Of a DNA stretch of 64,000 nt, positions 1-7,953 are shown piece after piece (within the stretch, counting starts at the first letter, position 1; each line of letters begins with the position of its first letter). A program made the translations under genes and the position numbers. Origin of the DNA: Hoylesella enoeca JCM 12259 (GTDB lineage: Bacteria; Bacteroidota; Bacteroidia; Bacteroidales; Bacteroidaceae); assembly GCF_000613405.1 (NCBI RefSeq), contig NZ_BAIX01000003.1, positions 62,001-126,000 of the forward strand, given 5' to 3'. The notes beneath the pieces were generated by a model. The model was not told the DNA's origin. It saw nothing but the letters and a program-made list of their open reading frames with translations, and made no database searches.

Positions 1-874
1 GGCAGGCTGCACCCACAAAGCCGGCATTATCGCCCAGCATTGACAGCACGACGCGCGTCTGCTTGGCCGGAACGGGACAGATGTTCTGCCGAAGTTGTGC
101 TTCCATCGCGGGGCCGAAGTAGCGGTAGGCCGCAGCGATTGAGCCGCCCAAGATAACGGTTTCGGGATCAATGAGGTTGATGGTCCATGCCAAGGGCACG
201 GCCAGATGCCGCCCGAAGCTCTCCCATGTGGTCAAAGCCTCTTGGTCGCCCTGCTCGGCAAGCCTGAATACATCGAGCGAAGATGCCTCTTTTTCCGAAA
301 CAGAACGGTAGATGTTGGCGACGCCATGCCCTGAGATGAAGTCCTCGATGATGCCGTCTGCGTAGGGCGAACACCAGATTTCGCCGGCCGTTCCCGTTGC
401 TCCGTTCCATATCTTCCCATCGAATACGAGTGCACACCCGATGCCCGTGCCGAGCGTGAAGCCTGCAATGCGCTGCTTACCGCGGCCGGCTCCGAAGCGA
501 GCCTCGCCCAGAATAAGGCAGTTGGCATCGTTGTTGAGTGCCACGGGCAGGCCAAACTCCCGGCTCAATGCGTCGCGCAAGGGGAAGAAGTGCAGTGTGG
601 GCAGCTGCGGACATTCGAGAATGAGGCCCTTGTCGCTGTCGAGCGGGCCCGTAGACCCCACGCCGATGCCCCGCAATCGGGCCGGGTCGAGGTTGTTGTC
701 GCGTAGCACTTGCCGGATAGAGGCCATGATTTTGTCGAGGATAACCTCCTTGGGTCGTGTGCCTTCCGTGGCCACTTTGACGGGCGTTCCTATCACGTTG
801 CCCTGTTGGTCGATGGCCCCTGTCATGATTTTCGTGCCACCGAGGTCTACTCCTATGATGATTTCTTTTTCCAT
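1..874 (-). CDS. ROK-family sugar kinase, C-terminus cut by window edge
   Basis: A cytoplasmic sugar kinase that would phosphorylate a hexose or amino sugar with ATP. The 291 visible residues begin MEKEIIIGVDLGGTK, the ROK phosphate-binding loop. They continue with STGPLD, the NNDAN catalytic segment (Asp base) and GTGIGCALV. The reading frame is open to base 1, so the last few residues lie outside the window. The start at 874 lies 11 bp after the stop of the MFS transporter, so this is the last visible gene of the DeoR-SIS-MFS operon. The usual ROK zinc site (ExGH followed by CxCGxxGC) is not recognisable: the segment reads GEIWCSPYADGIIEDFISGH. The family call is firm. The substrate is unknown; an amino sugar fits the SIS neighbour. 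Confidence 0.9.
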   Translation of the reverse strand, partial: MEKEIIIGVDLGGTKIMTGAIDQQGNVIGTPVKVATEGTRPKEVILDKIMASIRQVLRDNNLDPARLRGIGVGSTGPLDSDKGLILECPQLPTLHFFPLRDALSREFGLPVALNNDANCLILGEARFGAGRGKQRIAGFTLGTGIGCALVFDGKIWNGATGTAGEIWCSPYADGIIEDFISGHGVANIYRSVSEKEASSLDVFRLAEQGDQEALTTWESFGRHLAVPLAWTINLIDPETVILGGSIAAAYRYFGPAMEAQLRQNICPVPAKQTRVVLSMLGDNAGFVGAAC

Positions 875-885
875 TCGTTTGAGAA

Positions 886-2121
886 TTAATTGTCATTGAC
901 ATCTAACCGGCCCTTTCCCCACACCGAAAGTGCGAACACATAAAGGAAGGCCGGCACGTTGACTGCCATGCCGGCAACCATTCCCCAACGGTTTCCGACG
1001 CTCCCGACGAGCCAACCTACGAGCGCACCGCCCACGATTGCCGTGCCCAAAAGGCCCGAAATCATGCCGTGGTCGCGGTCGAAACTGTTGATGACGGCAC
1101 TGAAAACGGAGGTGAAGGAGACGCAGGTGAAGTAGCCGGTCAGGGCAAACGCCACGAGCGAAACGGTCTCGTTGCCCGCGATGGCGCATAAAAGTGCGAT
1201 GACTGTGCAGGCACTGTGGAAGATGAAGATGCGTCTTTCGCTGACGAAACGCATCAAGAACGAGGCCACCATGCGGCCCACGGCCTGCAACAGCCAGAAC
1301 AATGCGACGATTAATGCCGTCTTCGAGGGGAAAATCCGGTAGAGAAAGGACGCTTCGCCCCAAAAGGATTGCGCGTTGTCAAGGTGATGCACCTCGTTCA
1401 TAAAGGTGATGATGTAGGACGAAACGCCCACTTCGGCTCCCACATAAAGGAAGATGCCGAGACCATAAGTGCAGACAATCGGGTGGCGGAACAGCGTCCA
1501 TAGCCGCGAAAGGTCGAGTCGTTCTTCCTCGCCGGCCTTGGCTTCGGGGAATTGGGCAAAGGCCACGATGAGCAGAATGGCGATGCAGACGATGGCGATG
1601 AGCAGATAAATGGTTTTCCATGAGCAGCCGTTAGACTGCAACACCGGTACGATAAGCGGACTCAAGGCGTAGCCCAAGGCCCCGATACCGATGACCATGG
1701 TGAGGTTGGCCGTGTATCTTGACGGCGCATCGAGCACGCGGATAAACGGATTTCCGGCTATCTGAACGGCCGTGACGCCTATCCCGATGAGGAAAACGGA
1801 GACGATGACGGCCACATAGTTGTCGCTGAAGTAGCACAATAGAGCTCCCGCAGCCATCAAACCCGTACCCGTGAGCAGCACAAGTTTGGCACCTCGCCGG
1901 TCCATCAGCATGCCGAAGGGAATGGAAGTGAGCCCGTAGGCGAGGAAAAAGGCAAGGGGCAGGAGGGCTGCCACGGCCAACGAGACGTTGTATTCGGTCT
2001 GAAAACGGTCGATGACCACGCCGATAACCGACGTGAGCAGCCCGAATATCACATACATCAACGTGGTGACAACCAGCAGAAAGGAATGTTTCTTTTCGCT
2101 TCGTACCATGGGATTGCTCAT
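886..2121 (-). CDS. MFS sugar transporter
   Basis: An inner-membrane major facilitator of 411 residues with about 12 hydrophobic segments. The basic-loop motif MDRRGAK between helices 2 and 3 is visible near residue 75. The overall look (cytoplasmic N-terminus, VIGVVIDRFQTEYNVS in helix 1) suggests the sugar:proton symporter branch, but this is inference. Its ATG overlaps the stop of the SIS gene by four bases (ATGA at 2118-2121), so the two are translationally coupled. The ROK kinase follows after 11 bp. It probably imports the sugar released by the secreted propeller protein. Complete and in frame. Confidence 0.88.
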   Translation of the reverse strand: MSNPMVRSEKKHSFLLVVTTLMYVIFGLLTSVIGVVIDRFQTEYNVSLAVAALLPLAFFLAYGLTSIPFGMLMDRRGAKLVLLTGTGLMAAGALLCYFSDNYVAVIVSVFLIGIGVTAVQIAGNPFIRVLDAPSRYTANLTMVIGIGALGYALSPLIVPVLQSNGCSWKTIYLLIAIVCIAILLIVAFAQFPEAKAGEEERLDLSRLWTLFRHPIVCTYGLGIFLYVGAEVGVSSYIITFMNEVHHLDNAQSFWGEASFLYRIFPSKTALIVALFWLLQAVGRMVASFLMRFVSERRIFIFHSACTVIALLCAIAGNETVSLVAFALTGYFTCVSFTSVFSAVINSFDRDHGMISGLLGTAIVGGALVGWLVGSVGNRWGMVAGMAVNVPAFLYVFALSVWGKGRLDVNDN

Positions 2122-3188
2122 TCGGTCATCGTTACTTTGGCGCCACGCGAGAAGCTTCCGGCCTCGAAACCGTGGCGTTTGGCATACGCATCGATGAAGA
2201 GTTGTACGGGAATAATGCTCTGTATGGAGAAGAGAAACTCGTCTTGTTCGTCGATATACACCGGGACGATGTGCTCACTTTGCCTGTTCAGCGCGGCCTT
2301 TGCATTCGTTATGAGCCACACCTTGCCGCCGAACCGCGTGATGTCTTCGGCCATTTTCAGGCTTTGCTCTAGCGTTTTTCCTTCTGAAGCGAACAATATC
2401 GACTTGAAGCCTTGGCTCACCATCTCCATAGGACCATGGCGGAACTCGCCGCCCAAGATGCCCGTTGCGGCGATATGCGTGGCTTCTTTGAACATGAGGG
2501 CGCTTTGGCTGGCCGTGGAGTAGGCCGGACCGCGGGCGATGATCTGCAAGGTTGTGATGTCGCCGAGGAAGTTCAATCCTTTGTCGAGCCATGCTTCATA
2601 GCTCGAAAGCGTGTCTTCGAACCGACGTTGCAGCGCATGAAGGCGTGCGATGGCGGCCTCGTTCCACTTCCCGGTGAGGTATAAACCGAGGATATAAGCT
2701 GCAAGTGAAGTCACGACATAGGTCTTCGTGGAGGTCATCTCCTCCTTTCCTCCCTTGCAAAGCAGGGCAACGTCGGCCTTCTTGGCCAGTGCGCTGTCTT
2801 CCTCGTTGACGATGCCTGCGCAGAAAACCGTGGCAGGCAGATGCTCAAGGATTTCCTTTATCTCGTAGCTTTCGCCCGACTGCGAGGAACAAACCAGCAG
2901 CGTGGGCTCGTCGAGCAGGCTGAGGTTGTAGTGCAACAACTCGCTCGTGTTGATATACATGGCGTGAATGCCGAGCTGATTGAAGAGGTTGGCGGCCGCA
3001 AAGGAGATGAAGAACGAACTGCCCATGCCCGTGAATATCACGCGACTGATGGCACGTTGTGCGATGGTCTCCTTGATTTTCGCCAGCAGGGCCATGCCTT
3101 CTGCGCCCGAATAGAACGCAATGATGTTCCCGATGGCGGCGGGCTGCTCCATTATCTCTGTGAGAAACTGATTCTTTGTCATATTCAT
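2118..3188 (-). CDS. double SIS-domain sugar-phosphate isomerase/deglycase
   Basis: A 356-residue cytoplasmic enzyme with two SIS domains, like the isomerase half of GlmS and like AgaS and FrlB. The first domain has FTGMGSSFF and CSSQSGES, the phosphosugar-binding serine loop. The second has FKEATHIAATGILGGEFRHG, matching the GlmS segment that carries the catalytic Glu before K/RHGP. There is no N-terminal glutaminase domain, so it is not GlmS itself. In this family such proteins deaminate or isomerise amino-sugar phosphates, or cleave Amadori-compound phosphates. The next two genes encode a transporter and a ROK kinase, fitting a catabolic role after phosphorylation. Exact substrate unknown. 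Confidence 0.85.
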   Translation of the reverse strand: MNMTKNQFLTEIMEQPAAIGNIIAFYSGAEGMALLAKIKETIAQRAISRVIFTGMGSSFFISFAAANLFNQLGIHAMYINTSELLHYNLSLLDEPTLLVCSSQSGESYEIKEILEHLPATVFCAGIVNEEDSALAKKADVALLCKGGKEEMTSTKTYVVTSLAAYILGLYLTGKWNEAAIARLHALQRRFEDTLSSYEAWLDKGLNFLGDITTLQIIARGPAYSTASQSALMFKEATHIAATGILGGEFRHGPMEMVSQGFKSILFASEGKTLEQSLKMAEDITRFGGKVWLITNAKAALNRQSEHIVPVYIDEQDEFLFSIQSIIPVQLFIDAYAKRHGFEAGSFSRGAKVTMTE

Positions 3189-3267
3189 AATGTGTTTGGA
3201 TTGGGTTTATAACGTTGAGAAACCGCCCGTGTCTCCCGACACAGGCCAGTCGATTATCATGAAATAC

Positions 3268-4194
3268 CTATTTCGCTTTCATCATACGCAGCACCCATTG
3301 ACCCTTTGAAAGGTCGATGCAATGCGAATAAGTCACGTAAAGATGGTTGTCGAGTACGTATTGGAAAGCGCAGGCGTCGTTCTTATACAACACAGGATTG
3401 TTGCTGACGCGCTTGTAGCCACGGTCCACTTCCTTCGAAGAGAAGGCGTTCGTGACCCATTTCGTGTGGGTATCGTCGCTGAATTCCTCTACCAACAGAT
3501 AGTAAGTGCCGTCATAATAGGCCACCGAAGGAGCGGCCAAGGTCTTGTCGGAAGATACGACTGTGTAGGGTTTCTGGTTAGGTAGGTCGACCACGTTCTT
3601 GCTTTTCTTGACGAGCACACTCCAATACTGATTGCTCTTGGCCTGTTCCGTTCCGTTATAATAGAAAAGGTAGAAGAAACCGTCGTTCTTGTTGAAGTAG
3701 ATAAAAGGGTTTTGGTTCTGCTGACCGTCAGCATAAGGCACCACGACACGCTTGTTGTCGAAGTCGATACCATTGTCGCTCTCGGCCATCATGATGCGAC
3801 TGTCTTTGTTCGGGCCTTTGTATTCGGCATAGAACATATAGAACTTACCGTTGCTCATCACCACCGTCGGCCACCGGCAATTGGAGGCGATGATGGGATT
3901 ACCCTCATATTTCACCCAATCGAGCAGGTTGTTGCTGCGCACGAGGCCCGCCTTTCGCAGGTGAACATCGTTCTCATAGTGGTCAAGGCCATAGTAGCCC
4001 CAATACTTGTAGCCGTCCTTGTTGGCCTCAACCACCGAGAAGGTGTGCACGGTGCCGGCATCCCAGCCGCATTTGTCGCCTTGAATGACCAGCTGGTCAT
4101 CGGCGGCTTGCGGGTAAACGTTACGCTGTCCGAAGGCATTGACGCTCAATGCCGCGAACAAGCTCAATACAATGAATGATTTCTTTGTTCTCAT
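3268..4194 (-). CDS. secreted five-bladed beta-propeller glycosidase-like protein
   Basis: 308 residues with a Sec signal peptide (MRTKKSFIVLSLFAALSVNAFG). The mature part has repeated propeller-blade motifs such as NGKFYMFYAEYKG, NDGFFYLFYYNG and DGTYYLLVEEFSDD, the pattern of GH43, GH32, GH117 and GH130 proteins. No catalytic triad can be assigned by eye. It has no lipobox, so it is probably periplasmic or secreted. It lies between the DeoR repressor (108 bp upstream) and the SIS gene (79 bp downstream), all on one strand, so it probably acts on the sugar handled by this operon. A non-enzymatic sugar-binding role is possible. Confidence 0.7.
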   Translation of the reverse strand: MRTKKSFIVLSLFAALSVNAFGQRNVYPQAADDQLVIQGDKCGWDAGTVHTFSVVEANKDGYKYWGYYGLDHYENDVHLRKAGLVRSNNLLDWVKYEGNPIIASNCRWPTVVMSNGKFYMFYAEYKGPNKDSRIMMAESDNGIDFDNKRVVVPYADGQQNQNPFIYFNKNDGFFYLFYYNGTEQAKSNQYWSVLVKKSKNVVDLPNQKPYTVVSSDKTLAAPSVAYYDGTYYLLVEEFSDDTHTKWVTNAFSSKEVDRGYKRVSNNPVLYKNDACAFQYVLDNHLYVTYSHCIDLSKGQWVLRMMKAK

Positions 4195-4302
4195 ACTTTC
4201 TTGTTTTTATGTGTTATGAATGTTTCTTCTTACCAAGCCACTCCGACAAGCATGAAGAAAGCAACACGAACCTTACTCGTATGAGCTTCCTGCATGCAGA
4301 CT

Positions 4303-5094
4303 TTACACGATGTACACCTCCACTTTGTCGGTCAGAAGCGAGCGGAACTCCTCGTCGGTGAACCGTTTCGTGGTGATGAGCTTGTCGATGTGCTTCACAT
4401 CGGAAATGACACCGAGACTCCGCCGCCCGAACTTCGAGGAGTCAACCAGCAGGAACACCTCGCCCGCGGCCTCCATCATCACCCGGCTCGTCTTGGCTTC
4501 GTTGATGTCGGGCGTGGTGAGTCCAACCCTAAAGTCAACGCCGTCGACGCCCATGAAGAGCTTGTCGGCCGAGACACGGCGCAGGGCTTCGTCGGCCAAA
4601 GGACCCACGAGCGTAGCCGCTTTCTTCAACAGACTGCCGCCCACCATGATAACCTCGATCGAAGTGTTGCTCAGTTCGGTGGCGATGTTCAGCGCGTTCG
4701 TGATCACTACCAGCCGCTTGAAGCCCTTGATTTCCTTGGCCAGCAGACTCGTTGTGGAGCCCGCATCGAGGATAATCGTGTCGCCTTCGGAGATAAAGGC
4801 CGCAGCCTTGCGCACGATGCGCATCTTCTCTTCGAGGTTGATCTTCTCTTTTTCGTTGAGCGCAAGGCCCGGATAGAGCTGCTTCACCTTGACAGCTCCG
4901 CCGTGTGTGCGCTTGAGCAGGCCGCGCTTCTCAAGCAACAGCAAATCCTTGCGCAGCGTCACGGGCGTGGCCCCCAGCGTGTCGACCAAGTCTTTGGTCA
5001 CCAAGCGTCCCTCTTTCTCGAGCAATGCGATGATCTTTCCCAGCCGCTCTTCTTGGAAGAGCACGTTCTCTGTCGTTCCTTTCTGTTGTTCCAT
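4303..5094 (-). CDS. DeoR-family transcriptional repressor
   Basis: 263 residues. The N-terminal helix-turn-helix (about 15-65) contains RLVTKDLVDTLGATPVTLRK followed by DLLLLEKRGLLKRTHGGA, the DeoR signature. The C-terminal sugar-phosphate sensing domain has ILDAGSTTSLLAKEI, GVDGVDFRVGLTTPD and VDSSKFGRRSL. DeoR proteins normally leave DNA when a phosphosugar intermediate binds. Here that would be the product of the ROK kinase or SIS enzyme encoded downstream. It is the first gene of the minus-strand operon and has its own -7 box at 5121-5128. Complete. Confidence 0.92.
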   Translation of the reverse strand: MEQQKGTTENVLFQEERLGKIIALLEKEGRLVTKDLVDTLGATPVTLRKDLLLLEKRGLLKRTHGGAVKVKQLYPGLALNEKEKINLEEKMRIVRKAAAFISEGDTIILDAGSTTSLLAKEIKGFKRLVVITNALNIATELSNTSIEVIMVGGSLLKKAATLVGPLADEALRRVSADKLFMGVDGVDFRVGLTTPDINEAKTSRVMMEAAGEVFLLVDSSKFGRRSLGVISDVKHIDKLITTKRFTDEEFRSLLTDKVEVYIV

Positions 5095-5120
5095 GCTGAA
5101 ATCTGATTAAGTCCGTAGTG

Positions 5121-5128
5121 CAAAAGTA
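5121..5128 (-). promoter_or_regulatory. promoter -7 box for the deoR operon
   Basis: On the minus strand this reads TACTTTTG, matching the Bacteroidetes -7 consensus TAnnTTTG, 26 bases upstream of the DeoR start codon. No clear TTTG -33 box is seen at the expected spacing. Confidence 0.5.
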
Positions 5129-5384
5129 CGAAATTCCGTTTACTTTCGTTTCTTTTTGTCCCTTGATTTTCGGTTCCTGCATGCCGCCGGCAGTCTTACC
5201 GGCCCGAAAGGTGGGTCCCGTTGTCGTCCAAAGTGTGAAAGATCGCTTGTCTTGTTCGGCCCGAGGCCGATGGTAAAGGGCTGCGGAACGGGCCCACAGT
5301 GCCCTGTGTCGGCTGATGCTTATAGCTGTCCTTGCCTCCTGATATCGTCATTCTTATCGGAGAGATACTTGGCATTGCGAATTA

Positions 5385-5472
5385 TCTGCACGCTGATAAA
5401 TATTTCTCTGCACGCTGAGACGAATTTCTCTGCATGCTGATAAATATTTCTCTGCATGCTGATAATTCGATA
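5385..5472. repeat. four-copy 22-bp tandem repeat
   Basis: Four units begin at 5385, 5407, 5429 and 5451, exactly 22 bp apart. Each begins TCTGCA(C/T)GCTGA; units 1 and 3 continue TAAATATTTC. The array lies in the 490-bp gap between the deoR operon promoter and the end of the PKD lipoprotein gene. Apart from this array and the promoter box, nothing recognisable is seen in that gap. The reverse complement (TTATCAGCATGCA) differs by one base from part of the palindrome at 22569-22607. It is not a CRISPR: there are no unique spacers. Confidence 0.85.
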
Positions 5473-5585
5473 CATCAAGTATCTCGGCCCCTTGCATCAG
5501 CCTTATTCGATGACGGTATTCCTATAAGGACGACCGAGGTCGGCCCGTTAGGAAGGCGGCGACGGGTGCTTTTGGCCCGCGACGC

Positions 5586-6415
5586 TCAGGGTTTGCGCTT
5601 GAAACTCCAGCCCCAACCTTCGCCCGAGCCGGGCGTCGTGGGAGCCTTTTGCAGTTGCCAAAGCACCAGTTCGTCGTCGGTGAGCTTCTTGATTTGGTAG
5701 ACGCCTGTGGCCGCAGCGGCCGAGTTGGTGCAGGCAGCATTGTGGTCGAGAATGAAAGGATTCTTCACCGTGAGCGTCATCTTCTCGGTGTCGAGAATGA
5801 AAGTGCCCTTCACGCCGGCGTCTCCTGCCACATGATGATAGGTGAAGTTGATGCCGCCGTCGAGGTCGAACGTCATTTCGCCGTTGATGTCGGGCGTGAT
5901 GCGGTCGCACTGTCCCCAACTTGCCGAGGGCATCCAGTTGTCGGGATAGTTCACGAGGTCGCCCGTCGTCTGGTAACAGTAGTCAGGCGAGCCGGTCAAG
6001 GGGTTGGTGTTATAGACCACGTGCGTCCCGCTCCGCCACCCGTCAGCTCTTTCCACACGGGTTTGTTGGCTATGGTGGGGTCGGTCTTCGCCACCTTGTA
6101 AGTGGTTTCGGCCGAGGTTTCCTGCGCACCTTCGCCGTATATGGTCACGCCCACGGTGTAGGTGCCGGCAAAGGGATAGTAGGAAGTGGCGGAGTTTGCG
6201 CCGGGTGCGATGGTTTGTCCGTTGCCCATGTCCCAGTGGAAGATGTAACCTCGGTCGGCCTTTGCTGTGAACACGGGGTTATAGGGGTCGGTAGCCTTCG
6301 TCTCGATGCGTGCGTTCGCAGGCCCGGGGCCCATCTCTCGCGTCTCCATCTGCTGCGGTTCGCAGGCTGCCAGCAGCGTGATAAGGGCGGCAGCCGGGTA
6401 GATATGCTTTTTCAT
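5586..6415 (-). CDS. PKD-type surface lipoprotein, frameshifted
   Basis: The N-terminal part (6415 down to about 6018) encodes MKKHIYPAAALITLLAAC, a lipoprotein signal with lipobox cysteine, followed by a PKD-like fold (FHWDMGNGQTIAPG, YPFAGTYTVGVTIYG). The frame then breaks near 6018. The rest continues in another frame as VYNTNPLTGSPDYCYQTTGD and so on to the stop at 5586. Restoring one G after TGG joins them as RTWVYNTNPL, giving about 276 residues. It follows susD (27 bp gap) and is probably the surface glycan-binding protein of this SusC/SusD set. The break is probably a sequence error. Confidence 0.75.
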
Positions 6416-6442
6416 TGTCGTTTGGTTTTAAGTTGATGTGCG

Positions 6443-7904
6443 TCAATAAGGGTTCTGTTTCAAGTTGGGATTGAGGTTGATTTCCTTCTGCGGTATCGGG
6501 AAGTAACGCTTGCTGTCGGTGTAGCCCTCCATGAGCGAGCCGCGTCCCGTGCGCACCAAGTCCCAATAGCGGTGACTCTCCAAGGCAAGCTCCACGCGTC
6601 GCTCGTGATAGACGGCTTTGAGCGGGTCGGCCTTGTAGGGACTTTCGCCCAATCCCACTCTTGCCCGCACGCGGTTGAGCGGTGTCTGCCAGTCGCTGTT
6701 GTTGTGAACGGCGGCCTCGGCCTGCCACAGGAGCACGTCGGCAAAGCGAACGACGCGCACGTTGAGGCTGGCAGCGTCGGTCATGTCAGGACGTTGGCTC
6801 TTGGGTAGCGTTCCTTTGCGCTTACAGTAGCCGATGCGCGGTGCATCGGGGTTGTGAACGGGGTCGTAGTTGGTGTAGATGGTCTCCTCGTCTGCCGTCC
6901 CTTGCCAGAGCACGTCGCCGTTTTTGATGATGGTCCACTCGCGTCGGATGTCTCCCGGCTCGAACTCGTCGTACAGACTCTGCGTGGGTTGGTCGAAGCC
7001 CCAGCCGCCATTGCGGTCGTCGCGGCTGCGCTGATAGATTTCGAGCATGCTTCCTTCATTCTCGTCGCCCCACTGCGTCATCTTGAAGTCCTTGAGTTGG
7101 ATATCGAATACCGACTCGATGCCGTTGTCGGTGGCTATCGTGAAGAGGTCACCGTAGTTGGGTTGCAGGTCGTAGTCGCCCGAAGCCACGATTGCTTTGG
7201 CCTGCGCTTCGGCCGGTTTCCACTTGGCTTGGAAGATATAAGCCTTGGTGAGGAAGGCTGCAGCTGCTCCCCATGTGGCCCGTCCGAGCTCTGTAGCCGG
7301 CATAGCTTCTTGTGTGGCAGTCCTTCCATGGCCGCCTTGAAGTCGTTTTCTACGAAGGTCCAGCACTGTTCCAGTGTGTTTCTGGGGCCTTTGTATTCGG
7401 AAGGGGCGAGGATATGGTCTACGATGGGCACGGCACCGAATATCTTTATCAGGCAGAAGTAGTAGTAACCGCGCATGAAACGAGCCTCGGCTATGAAGCG
7501 TTTGCGCACATCTTCCTTGACGGCCGTGTTGTCTTTGAGGCCTTCAATCAGTCGGTTGGCGCGATTGATGCCTCATAGTTCTGCTCCCACACGGTGGAAA
7601 GCGTTGCCATTTCGGGTGTGGCACGGAAGTGTTCGAGGTCATAAATCTGTGGTTGGTCGCTGTCGCCGCCTCCGCCTTTCGTGGCATCGTCGGACACAAC
7701 GTCGCCGATGGCCCAGTCAAGAAACTGAATATATTCCATCCAACCGGCCGGATCGTAGATGCCGACCAATGCACTATAGGCGGTTTGTTCGCCGGAGAAG
7801 AACGTATGTTGGTCGATGCTCGGCACGTCGGTGTCCAAAAAGCCTTCGCACGAGGTGAAGCCAAGGAGTGCAAACGAGAGCATGTAGGTTAAATATCTTT
7901 TCAT
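6443..7904 (-). CDS. SusD/RagB-family outer-membrane lipoprotein, two frameshifts
   Basis: A nutrient-binding lipoprotein that caps its SusC partner. It starts MKRYLTYMLSFALLGFTSC (lipobox Cys19) and contains SusD-like features: FIAEARFMRGYYYFCLIKIF, then VHNNSDWQTPLNRVRARVGL and RRVELALESHRYWDLVR near the C-terminus. The frame breaks near 7571 and near 7309. One added base at each rejoins YEAINRANRL and LPHKEAMPAT, restoring about 487 residues, the normal family length. It follows susC by 49 bp. Everything but the frame is intact, so the breaks look like errors. Confidence 0.85.
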
Positions 7905-7953
7905 TGCTGTGTTGTTTTAGATTGTTTTGTTGTGTTGCATGACGTATTCTCCT

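Noticed and set aside
4294..5106. 270-codon plus-strand open frame
   Set aside because: Antisense to the DeoR repressor; composition (His, Arg, Gln rich) is typical of a shadow frame.
5385..5472. CRISPR array
   Set aside because: Units are contiguous at 22 bp with no unique spacers, and no cas genes are present.
6443..7904. susD as a true pseudogene
   Set aside because: Two single-base repairs restore the whole family sequence with no missing domains, and the same kind of break hits essential genes elsewhere in the window.
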